DNA from: an uncultured Sutterella sp.
Lineage (GTDB): Bacteria > Pseudomonadota > Gammaproteobacteria > Burkholderiales > Burkholderiaceae_F
Length of the DNA stretch: 14,389 nt
Assembly (NCBI GenBank): GCA_934249275.1
Contig: CAKQKT010000047.1
Coordinates: 1-14,389, forward strand
Direction: 5' to 3'
Shown here: piece after piece, positions 1 through 5,712 of the stretch
Layout of the letters: each line of letters begins with the position of its first letter
Position numbering within the stretch: position 1 is the first letter of the stretch
Translations under genes and position numbers: made by a program
Notes under the pieces: model-generated
Seen by the model: only the letters and a program-made list of their open reading frames with translations
The model's database searches: none
Told to the model about the DNA's origin: nothing

Positions 1-72
1 ATCGCCAAGTCCGGTTAAGGCATCGGATTCTGAATCCGACATACGTAGGTTCGAATCCTACTACCCCTGCCA
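1..72 (+). tRNA. tRNA-Gln (anticodon CTG), 5' end cut by window edge
   Basis: These bases match bases 229-300 of the complete tRNA-Gln downstream exactly, so the first six bases of the gene (the start of the acceptor stem) lie outside the window. The anticodon stem TCGGA/TCCGA encloses the loop TTCTGAA, giving anticodon CTG (Gln). The T arm GTAGG-TTCGAAT-CCTAC, discriminator G and encoded CCA are all present. Confidence 0.95.
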
Positions 73-82
73 AGTCAATCAA

Positions 83-114
83 CGGAGTGACACTCCGGAT
101 GCTCCTCAAGCATC
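83..114 (+). other. Two small hairpins in the tRNA spacer
   Basis: The spacer between the first tRNA-Gln and tRNA-Leu holds two adjacent perfect inverted repeats: CGGAGTG-A-CACTCCG (83-97) and GATGCT-CCTCA-AGCATC (98-114). Neither is followed by a T run, so they are not intrinsic terminators. They may be processing structures in a polycistronic tRNA precursor; that role is inference. Confidence 0.5.
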
Positions 115-130
115 GAACAGTCAGCATTTC

Positions 131-215
131 GCGGTCGTGGCGAAATTGGTAGACGCGCAGCGTTGAGGTCGCTGTGGTGAGAGCCATGAGAGTTCGAGTC
201 TCTCCGACCGCACCA
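131..215 (+). tRNA. tRNA-Leu (anticodon GAG)
   Basis: This is a class II tRNA of 85 bases with a long variable arm. The acceptor stem GCGGTCG pairs with CGACCGC, followed by discriminator A and encoded CCA. The anticodon stem CAGCG/CGCTG encloses TTGAGGT, giving anticodon GAG, which reads CTC and CTT leucine codons. The T loop carries TTCGAGT. It lies between two tRNA-Gln copies and is probably part of one precursor transcript. Confidence 0.97.
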
Positions 216-222
216 GATGCAC

Positions 223-300
223 TGGGGTATCGCCAAGTCCGGTTAAGGCATCGGATTCTGAATCCGACATACGTAGGTTCGAATCCTACTACCCCTGCCA
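223..300 (+). tRNA. tRNA-Gln (anticodon CTG)
   Basis: A complete 78-base tRNA with encoded CCA. The acceptor arm TGGGGTA pairs with TACCCCT except at 1-72, which is T opposite T. Glutaminyl-tRNA synthetase is known to favour a weak or unpaired 1-72 position together with discriminator G73, and both are seen here. The anticodon loop is TTCTGAA (CTG). The gene is followed at once by an intrinsic terminator that ends the tRNA transcript. Confidence 0.97.
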
Positions 301-310
301 AGTCATCGAG

Positions 311-344
311 AAAATGGACGTTCTTCTGAACGTCCATTTTTTTT
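311..344 (+). terminator. Intrinsic terminator of the tRNA operon
   Basis: A 13-base-pair stem (311-323 with 328-340, core TGGACGTTC/GAACGTCCA) closes on the loop TTCT. Its 3' arm runs into eight consecutive T residues. It begins 10 bases after the CCA of the second tRNA-Gln. Confidence 0.93.
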
Positions 345-392
345 GCCTTTTGCATTTTGCCTTCCCTCCTCTGTTTTCCCGATGCCGCATGA

Positions 393-417
393 CGACGCAC
401 AAGCCTGCGTCGATTTT
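393..417 (+). other. Hairpin in the gap before the amidohydrolase gene
   Basis: A 7-bp stem CGACGCA/TGCGTCG with loop CAAGCC is followed by ATTTT. It could be a weak back-up terminator after the tRNA operon or a leader hairpin. The rest of the gap (345-485) also holds a short repeat ATCCT-TCT-AGGAT at 444-456. I see no convincing -35/-10 pair for the downstream gene. Confidence 0.35.
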
Positions 418-485
418 CCCGCCGCCCCGTCCTTCATGTTCGTATCCTTCTAGGATTCACAATTCTCATAAAGGTCCCGGCAATC

Positions 486-2078
486 ATGGGCGACGCCTTC
501 TTCTTCAATGCCGTCATTCACGACGGCGAGCGCTTCATCAATTCCAACGCCTTTCTCGTCAACAACGGCCGCATTGTCTGGATCGGACAGGCCGACGATG
601 CCCCTGCGCACGACAGGCTCCCTTCCGTTGATCTGGAGGGCCGAACCGTGCTGCCGGCGCTCTGCGACGTGCATACGCATCCGAGCTGGATCGCCGCCAC
701 GGTGAAGGCCGTGCCCTGCGTCTCTCCGATCGTCAATTCGATCGAGGAGCTCGTGGAGGCTCTCAAAAAGCACCCTCTTGCCGGGAAGGGACCCGAAGCG
801 TGGATCACGGGCTTTGGCTACGACGAAGGCAAGCTTGCCGAGCACCGCACGCCCACCATTGAGGATCTCGATCTGGTCAGCACCACGCAGCCCGTCTTCG
901 TGAAACGTTCCGACTGCCACTCGGCCATTTGCAACAGCGCAGCGCTGCGCCTGGCCGGCATTACGGCCAAAACGCCCGATCCGGCCGGCGGACGCTTCGG
1001 ACGCTTTTCCGACGGCCGTCCCAACGGCGTTCTTACCGAATTCAATGCCGCTCAGGTCGTGGAACGCCTCATGGGCGAACCCACTTTTGAAAGTGAAGTG
1101 GACATGATGGTTGCCTCGGGGGAACACTTCCTGTCGCGCGGCATTCTCTCCTTTACCGAAATGATGGCCGACTACCGTCAGCTGGCCGTTTATCGCGAAG
1201 CCGCCCGCCGCGGATTCCCCGTGCGCGCCGGCCTCTACCTTGTATGGAGGGGAGGACGCGATCCGCAGGGCATGCCGCCCCTTAATGACGACGACCGCAT
1301 GGGCGACCATTTCATTGCCGGCGTCAAGCTTTTTGCCGATGGAAGCGTATCGGGCGCCACGGCGGCCGTCTCAAAGCCCTTCCTCAACGGCTCCAAGGGC
1401 ATGGTAACGCTCGACGACGGCGCGCTGGCGGCAGCAGCACAATACGCCCGCGTCAACCGAGTCCAGCTCGCCGTCCACGCAATGGGCGATCGAGCCGTCG
1501 AGCGCATCATCGAATTCTTCGAGCACAGCGAGCCGTGGCTCGACGACAGGCCGTCCGTGCGCATCGAACATGCGACCTTCCTCAATGCCGAACAGCTTGC
1601 CCGCATGAACGCCTCGCCCATGACCTTCGGCGTCTCGACGCAGGTCATCTTTCCCTACGCCGAAATCGAGGGCTACAAAGCCGTGCTGGCACCCGACGAT
1701 CTCGAACGCGTCTACCCGGTCAAGACCGTCTCCTCGGCGCTTTGCGCCTTTGCGCTCTCCTCGGACGCGCCTGCGACGGCCTGGGCCGATCCGGACGATC
1801 CGTTCGTCTCCATGGGAGCCGCAGTGACGCGCACGGCATGGGACGGCACTCTCTTCAACAAGTCCGAGGCCGTCACGCCGGAAGAGGCCGTATCGCTTTA
1901 TACGTCGCGTCCCATGAAGGTTCTTCCGTTTGAAGGTTCGGGCCGGCTTGCCGCGGGCATGCGCGCAGACTTCATCGTGCTCCGCAATCCCGTCACCGAC
2001 GACGGAATCGCGCTTTCTCGCAACGGTGTTGCCGAGGTTTACCGCAACGGCGTCCTGACATTCCGCGCAGACCGCTAA
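486..2078 (+). CDS. Amidohydrolase family 3 (YtcJ-like) metal-dependent hydrolase
   Basis: This 530-residue protein has the full layout of the YtcJ/Amidohydro_3 group of the amidohydrolase superfamily. A short N-terminal beta domain (1-55) precedes a TIM barrel with the metal-binding HTH pair at H63 and H65. After that come K281 in KLFADGS, H331 in VHAMGDRAV, H362 in RIEHA and the aspartate of SSDAP (D427). A C-terminal beta segment follows, with a typical GRLAAGMRADFIVL. Family members hydrolyse amide-type C-N bonds in the cytoplasm; the substrate cannot be read from sequence. No signal peptide is seen. The ATG at 486 has AAAGG about 11 bases upstream, and a longer start is unlikely because the beta domain already begins at residue 4. 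nikR follows 29 bases downstream, which suggests co-transcription. Confidence 0.9.
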   Translation: MGDAFFFNAVIHDGERFINSNAFLVNNGRIVWIGQADDAPAHDRLPSVDLEGRTVLPALCDVHTHPSWIAATVKAVPCVSPIVNSIEELVEALKKHPLAGKGPEAWITGFGYDEGKLAEHRTPTIEDLDLVSTTQPVFVKRSDCHSAICNSAALRLAGITAKTPDPAGGRFGRFSDGRPNGVLTEFNAAQVVERLMGEPTFESEVDMMVASGEHFLSRGILSFTEMMADYRQLAVYREAARRGFPVRAGLYLVWRGGRDPQGMPPLNDDDRMGDHFIAGVKLFADGSVSGATAAVSKPFLNGSKGMVTLDDGALAAAAQYARVNRVQLAVHAMGDRAVERIIEFFEHSEPWLDDRPSVRIEHATFLNAEQLARMNASPMTFGVSTQVIFPYAEIEGYKAVLAPDDLERVYPVKTVSSALCAFALSSDAPATAWADPDDPFVSMGAAVTRTAWDGTLFNKSEAVTPEEAVSLYTSRPMKVLPFEGSGRLAAGMRADFIVLRNPVTDDGIALSRNGVAEVYRNGVLTFRADR

Positions 2079-2083
2079 AATGA

Positions 2084-2109
2084 ATGGGTATTTCCTGGAG
2101 AATGCCCAT
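2084..2109 (+). promoter_or_regulatory. Possible stem-loop over the nikR start codon
   Basis: ATGGGTATT (2084-2092) pairs with AATGCCCAT (2101-2109) with one T-G wobble, leaving the loop TCCTGGAG. In RNA the loop would display the ribosome binding site and the 3' arm would hold the first two bases of the start codon at 2108. As DNA the same dyad could be an operator. It does not match the E. coli NikR operator (GTATGA-N16-TCATAC). Confidence 0.4.
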
Positions 2110-2551
2110 GCAGCGACTCACGCTTTCCATCGACGACGAGCTTGCCGAACGCTTTGATGCGTATCTGGCCGAACACGGCTACGCCAACCGTTCCGAATGC
2201 TTCCGCGACATGCTTCGCAATCAACTCGCCAGCGAAGACGTGAAGGCAAACCCGGACGCCGAATGCGTGGGCATTCTCAGCTACGCCTACAACCATCACG
2301 AGCGCCAGCTCGCCATGCGCATGACGGAATATCAGCACGAGCATGCCGGCGAAGTCATCTCCACCATGCACGTGCATGCCACTCACGAGGAGTGCGTTGA
2401 GAGCGTCGTCATCCGCGGCAAGGCGCATCACGTCGTCTCCCTCTCGCAGCGTCTCTCGGCCGAGCCCGGCGTGCGCCACGGATCTCTCAACCTGATTCCG
2501 CTCACGCCCGACGACCGCGATCTTGCTCATGATCATCAACACGAGCACTGA
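2108..2551 (+). CDS. nikR: Nickel-responsive transcriptional regulator NikR
   Basis: A 147-residue NikR, close to the usual length of about 133-150. Residues 1-45 form the ribbon-helix-helix DNA-binding domain, with the strand MQRLTLSID. Residues 50-135 form the ACT-like, tetramer-forming nickel domain. The square-planar nickel ligands known from E. coli NikR (H76, H87, H89, C95) are all present here as H77, H88, H90 and C96. The start at 2108 is preferred because GGAG lies 7 bases upstream, whereas the in-frame ATGs at 2102 and 2084 are badly placed. The protein should repress nickel-uptake genes when nickel is bound. None of those genes is in this window. The tail HDHQHEH adds four histidines. 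The gene probably shares a transcript with the upstream amidohydrolase. Confidence 0.93.
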   Translation: MQRLTLSIDDELAERFDAYLAEHGYANRSECFRDMLRNQLASEDVKANPDAECVGILSYAYNHHERQLAMRMTEYQHEHAGEVISTMHVHATHEECVESVVIRGKAHHVVSLSQRLSAEPGVRHGSLNLIPLTPDDRDLAHDHQHEH

Positions 2552-2571
2552 GCACAGAGCCTGATCACAAA

Positions 2572-2607
2572 AAAAACGGCGGACATCCTCGCGGATCCGC
2601 CGTTTTT
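2572..2607. terminator. Bidirectional intrinsic terminator between nikR and the femAB-like gene
   Basis: AAAAACGGCGGA (2572-2583) pairs with TCCGCCGTTTTT (2596-2607), and an inner ATCC/GGAT pairing is also possible. The A tract on one side and T tract on the other let the structure end transcripts from both convergent genes. It starts about 20 bases after the nikR stop and lies 17 bases past the end of the opposing gene. Confidence 0.9.
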
Positions 2608-2623
2608 CTTCATCTTGCCATCA

Positions 2624-3742
2624 TCAGGCGTAGTAGCCCGTCATGCTCATTTCCTGAGCCGCAAACTGCCTGTAGCCGTCCATGTCGAGCGGATAGTCCC
2701 AGCAGCCCATCTGATGATAGATTTCGCCGCCAAAGCCCGTCTTGAAGCGGTAGAGGCCGTGCATCGGATGCGATGGATCCGAATTGGGAGCAACGCCGAA
2801 AAGGTCGTACTCGCTGCATCCCGCCCGCTTGGCGGTCTGCATAGCGCACCACTGTAGCGCGTAGGTGGGCATCAGGTGACGGCCCACGGTGGCGCTGGCG
2901 CCGTAGAGATAGGTCGCACGGTGAGCCGAGATGATGAGGAACATGGCGGCAAGCGGCTTGTCCTCGTGGAAGGCCACGAGAAGCTTGACGCTAACCTCGG
3001 GATCCGGACACTGCATGCGACTTGCGAAGACGCTCTCGAAGTAGTGGATGTTGTTGACGTGAAGACCGTTGCGTCGCGCCGTTTCGAGATAGAGCTCGTA
3101 CCAGAGACCCAGCGCCTCGGGCCCCATCTCGCGAACCACGACGCCTTTTCGCTGGGCAAGACCGATGTTGTAGCGGGTCTTGGGCTTCATGGAGGCAAGA
3201 ATGTCCTCGTCGCTCCTGAAGAGGTCCACCACGATCGTGTCGGCGGGAAGCACGTTCATGTTAGCTTTGAAAAGGTTCCAGGTGCTCGTGCCGTAGTTCA
3301 TGTGCATTTCCTGGAATTCCTTGCGGGGACAGCCGCGCCAATTGCCTTCGGCGTCGAAGTCCCCCTCCTTGCACCAGTGAGACTGCCAGTTGAGGTCATA
3401 GCGAATCGCCAGGCAGCCCTTGGGCAGGAAGCTTCTCAGACACTCGGAGAGCTCCTCAAGGAATCGTCCCTGATTCTCTTCGGAAGGCTCGATCTCGGGA
3501 CCGTAGGGAAGATAAGCCACGTACTCGTCACGGTTGCAATACTGCGCGAACATCAGCAGGTCGGCATTGGTGCGGGACCAGCCGCCCACATCGGTATAGA
3601 TGTCGCTGTTGCGAATCGAAAACTCGAATGCCCGGGAGCGCATGCCCAGATTCGCCTTGACACGGGACCAGAAGGAAGTCTGCTGAACAATCGGCGTGCT
3701 GTAGGCGTCGGAGACGTCCTTGGGTTCGACTTTGAGCTGCAT
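2624..3742 (-). CDS. FemA/FemB-family (peptidoglycan bridge aminoacyltransferase-like) protein
   Basis: A 372-residue protein with the FemXAB layout of two GNAT-like halves. Recognisable segments are QTSFWSRVK near residue 21, LPYGP at 78-82, VVDLFRSDEDILASMKPKTRYNI at 171-193 followed by RKGVVV, YLYGAS at 278-283, and an ending HPMHGLYRFKTGFGGE at 325-340. Characterised members (Weissella FemX, staphylococcal FemA/B, MurM) move amino acids from charged tRNA onto the lipid II peptide. No signal peptide or membrane segment is seen, so it should be cytoplasmic. The ATG at 3742 has AGGG 13 bases upstream, and the gene ends with tandem TGA stops. It stands alone between terminators with no cell-wall or exopolysaccharide neighbours. 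The family is clear; the acceptor and the amino acid are unknown. Confidence 0.85.
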   Translation of the reverse strand: MQLKVEPKDVSDAYSTPIVQQTSFWSRVKANLGMRSRAFEFSIRNSDIYTDVGGWSRTNADLLMFAQYCNRDEYVAYLPYGPEIEPSEENQGRFLEELSECLRSFLPKGCLAIRYDLNWQSHWCKEGDFDAEGNWRGCPRKEFQEMHMNYGTSTWNLFKANMNVLPADTIVVDLFRSDEDILASMKPKTRYNIGLAQRKGVVVREMGPEALGLWYELYLETARRNGLHVNNIHYFESVFASRMQCPDPEVSVKLLVAFHEDKPLAAMFLIISAHRATYLYGASATVGRHLMPTYALQWCAMQTAKRAGCSEYDLFGVAPNSDPSHPMHGLYRFKTGFGGEIYHQMGCWDYPLDMDGYRQFAAQEMSMTGYYA

Positions 3743-3785
3743 GGCGTGACGGTTTCCCTGAATCCTTTATTGATTAGACGAATGT

Positions 3786-3825
3786 AAAAAAGCACGCGGG
3801 CGCATCAATGAATACGCCCGCGTGC
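3786..3825 (-). terminator. Intrinsic terminator-like hairpin upstream of the femAB-like gene
   Basis: On the - strand, GCACGCGGGCG and CGCCCGCGTGC (3792-3802 and 3815-3825) form an 11-bp GC-rich stem with a 12-base loop, followed by six T residues. It ends only 44 bases before the femAB-like start codon. It either catches read-through from the antiporter gene or lies inside the femAB leader as an attenuator. Confidence 0.8.
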
Positions 3826-3957
3826 GATTGAATGCATCACTTTAACACATCTGCGGGAAAAAGTCCTTACTCCTGCAAAGATCCGCCGAATGCCGGCGTT
3901 TTAAGCATCTTCATTGGGCCATTAAATCAACCGATTTCCAGTCGTTTGCAACATGCC
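3826..3957. other. Intergenic stretch between two - strand terminators, no gene seen
   Basis: This A/T-richer gap carries no ORF with a credible start. It is the natural place for the femAB-like promoter, but I find no clear pair of hexamers. The best - strand elements are an isolated TTGCAG and a TTAAAGT near 3840, whose spacing is wrong. A short CGCCG-AATGC-CGGCG repeat followed by TTTT on the + strand (3884-3902) is too weak to call a terminator. Confidence 0.4.
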
Positions 3958-3992
3958 AAGAAAAGCGCCCTGCAGCTTTCGCTGCAGGGCGC
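3958..3992 (-). terminator. Intrinsic terminator of the antiporter gene
   Basis: A perfect 12-bp stem GCGCCCTGCAGC/GCTGCAGGGCGC (3965-3976, 3981-3992) with a four-base loop is followed on the - strand by TTTTCTT. It lies 34 bases beyond the stop codon of the antiporter gene. Confidence 0.9.
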
Positions 3993-4026
3993 GCGTTTGG
4001 CATAACCTTTCGTTATCAGGCTCGGA

Positions 4027-5439
4027 TTAGGCCAGGAACAGCATGTCCATCAGGAAGAAGGTCGGGAAGAGAATGCCAACCGACCACAGCATGTAGCCGA
4101 AGAACGTCGGCATCTTGATGCCGCGCTCGTTGCAGATGGAGACCGTCATGAAGTTCGGGGCGTTGCCGATGTAGGTCACGGCGCCCATGAACACGGAGCC
4201 CATGGAAATGGCCATGAGGGTCTTGGCGCCTTCGCCCATCAGCACGGCAGGATCGCCGCCGGCGAGGTTGAAGAAGGCCAGATACGTCGGCGCATTGTCG
4301 AGGAACGCGGAGAGCATGCCCGTAAGCCAGAAGAAGAACGTGTTGTTGAACGAGCCGTCGGCGTTCGTCACGAGGGCGACGAGCGGCGCAAAGTGGCCGT
4401 CATGACCGGCGCGAAGCATGGAGAGCACCGGCACGATGCAGCAGAAGATGCCGAAGAAGAGCTTCGCAACTTCAAGGATCGGATCCCAGCTGAAGTGGTT
4501 CGCCTCGCGGGTGGCCTTGGTGGTCAGGAGCAGCGAAGCGCAGGAGATCGCGATGAAGAGCACGTCGCGGAGCACGCCTTCAAGAGAGAAGTGCACGCCG
4601 AGGAACGTGAAGTCAACGCCCGAGCGCCAGAAGCCGGACATGAGCACGGTGCCGATGATGCCGGCGAGGAAGAGAATGTTGATGCCGCCGTCAACGCCGA
4701 TGGCCTTCTTCTCGGCCGGAGCCTTGAAGCCGTCCTTGACGTCGCGGGAGAACATGAAGCTGTCAATCGCGAAATAGATCGCGAGCAGGATGCCGAGCGT
4801 CACGCTCCACGGCAGGAGAAGATGTTCAAGCGTCCAGAAGAAGTTCACGCCCTTGAGGAAGCCGAGGAAGAGCGGAGGATCGCCCAGCGGGGTGAGCGCG
4901 CCGCCGACGTTGGCAACAAGGAAGATGAAGAAGATGAAGGTGTGGATCTTGCGCTTGCGGCTCTCATTGGCGCCGATGAGCGGGCGAATGAGGAGCATGG
5001 CGGCGCCCGTCGTGCCCATGAAGTTGGCAAGAACGGCGCCGAGGGCGAGCATCACGGTGTTCACGATCGGACGGCCGACAAAGCTGCCGCGAACGTGAAT
5101 GCCGCCGGCGACAATGAAGAGGGAGCCCACAAAGATGATGAACGGCACGTAGTCGGCAAGAAGCACGTGTGCAAGTTCGTCAAAGGCCGTGCCCGGACCG
5201 AAGACGGCAGCGAGCGGAATAATGCAGCAAAGGGCCCAGAAGACGGAAATCTTGCCGAAATGATGGTGCCAGATGTGCGGAGCAAAGAGCGGGAAAAGCG
5301 CGATGGAAAGCAGGATGCCGGCAAACGGCACGGCCCATGCGAGGCCGAGCTCGGCGCCGTTCATGCTGCTCGCCATGGCAGCGGCAGGCATCAGGAGAGT
5401 TGCAGCCGCGGCCGCAACGCTTTTGATTGACAAAGTCAC
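4027..5439 (-). CDS. NhaD/CitMHS-type sodium:proton antiporter or anion transporter
   Basis: A 470-residue integral membrane protein of the ion transporter (ArsB/NhaD/CitMHS) superfamily. It has about a dozen hydrophobic segments and two repeated pore-like signatures. The first half has NFMGTTGAAMLLIRPLI (139-155) and ANVGGALTPLGDPPLFLGFL (176-195). The second has SAFLDNAPTYLAFFNL (377-392) and TYIGNAPNFM (422-431). Relatives are annotated as sodium:proton antiporters or putative citrate transporters; the ion cannot be fixed from sequence. Residues 1-24 resemble a cleavable signal (AMA-SS), as in other NhaD-like proteins. The start is GTG at 5439, with AGGAG centred about 10 bases upstream. 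The gene is monocistronic: it has its own promoter and leader, and a terminator follows it. Confidence 0.85.
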   Translation of the reverse strand: MTLSIKSVAAAAATLLMPAAAMASSMNGAELGLAWAVPFAGILLSIALFPLFAPHIWHHHFGKISVFWALCCIIPLAAVFGPGTAFDELAHVLLADYVPFIIFVGSLFIVAGGIHVRGSFVGRPIVNTVMLALGAVLANFMGTTGAAMLLIRPLIGANESRKRKIHTFIFFIFLVANVGGALTPLGDPPLFLGFLKGVNFFWTLEHLLLPWSVTLGILLAIYFAIDSFMFSRDVKDGFKAPAEKKAIGVDGGINILFLAGIIGTVLMSGFWRSGVDFTFLGVHFSLEGVLRDVLFIAISCASLLLTTKATREANHFSWDPILEVAKLFFGIFCCIVPVLSMLRAGHDGHFAPLVALVTNADGSFNNTFFFWLTGMLSAFLDNAPTYLAFFNLAGGDPAVLMGEGAKTLMAISMGSVFMGAVTYIGNAPNFMTVSICNERGIKMPTFFGYMLWSVGILFPTFFLMDMLFLA

Positions 5440-5570
5440 GATGGAGACTCCTGTGACGGTCTGCGAGATTCAGGCCGCCTGTTGAAAATGGCGTACGTTG
5501 GAAGGTGCGGTCCGAAGCGCGCCGCCCAACAGGGAGGACTCCAACTGAACTTTCCAATGTGCACCGGGTA
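5440..5570 (-). promoter_or_regulatory. Structured 5' leader of the antiporter gene
   Basis: About 130 bases separate the predicted transcript start from the GTG. Read on the - strand, four segments occur in the order GTTGGA (5540-5545), CCTGTTG (5527-5533), TCCAAC (5497-5502), CAACAGG (5478-5484). The two pairings cross, so they form a pseudoknot or exclude each other. CTCCCTGT in the leader could also pair with ACAGGAG, which holds the ribosome binding site. This layout suggests RNA-level control. No known riboswitch class was recognised. Confidence 0.4.
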
Positions 5571-5574
5571 ACAA

Positions 5575-5583
5575 ATTATCTCA
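5575..5583 (-). promoter_or_regulatory. Extended -10 promoter of the antiporter gene
   Basis: The - strand reads TGAGATAAT, an extended -10 (TGn) plus GATAAT, which matches five of six consensus bases. The -35 region at standard spacing (TCCGTG) is poor, as is usual for extended -10 promoters. Transcription would start near 5568. Confidence 0.5.
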
Positions 5584-5662
5584 GATATGCAAACATACAC
5601 GGATTTCATGATCTCTGCTGAATTTTCCGCGGATTCTTTACATATCGGGCGCGATAAATGAT

Positions 5663-5700
5663 GAAAAAACTGAAAGCGCAGGAAATGCCTGCGCTTTCAG
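5663..5700 (-). terminator. Intrinsic terminator of the lepA-pncB operon
   Basis: A perfect 13-bp stem CTGAAAGCGCAGG/CCTGCGCTTTCAG (5670-5682, 5688-5700) with a five-base loop is followed on the - strand by six T residues. It lies 12 bases after the pncB stop and is the only intrinsic terminator I find in the eight-gene string. Confidence 0.93.
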
Positions 5701-5712
5701 ATGAAATCTCAT

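Larger units (their letters stand above)
1..305 (+). repeat. Direct repeat of the tRNA-Gln unit (1-77 and 229-305)
   Basis: Bases 1-77 and 229-305 are identical. The identity covers the tRNA-Gln plus five bases after CCA (AGTCA) and then stops. The left limit is unknown because the first copy is cut by the window edge. This looks like a recent duplication, or gene conversion, of one tRNA gene flanking tRNA-Leu. Confidence 0.85.

Noticed and set aside
1..305. The tRNA repeat as a phage or island attachment site
   Set aside because: Both copies include full tRNA genes and enclose only tRNA-Leu. No integrase or foreign cargo is present.
393..456. Hairpins before the amidohydrolase gene as a riboswitch
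   Set aside because: They are only two short stems with no junction structure or conserved bases I recognise.
314..631. A + strand frame overlapping the tRNA terminator and the amidohydrolase start
   Set aside because: It begins inside the terminator hairpin and is out of frame with the well-supported amidohydrolase; its composition is random.
2876..3787. A 303-codon + strand frame opposite the femAB-like gene
   Set aside because: It has no recognisable domain, and the opposing frame has clear FemAB signatures plus its own terminator.
4393..5430. A 345-codon + strand frame opposite the antiporter gene
   Set aside because: Its Glu/Ala/His-rich product mirrors hydrophobic codons of the membrane protein on the other strand.
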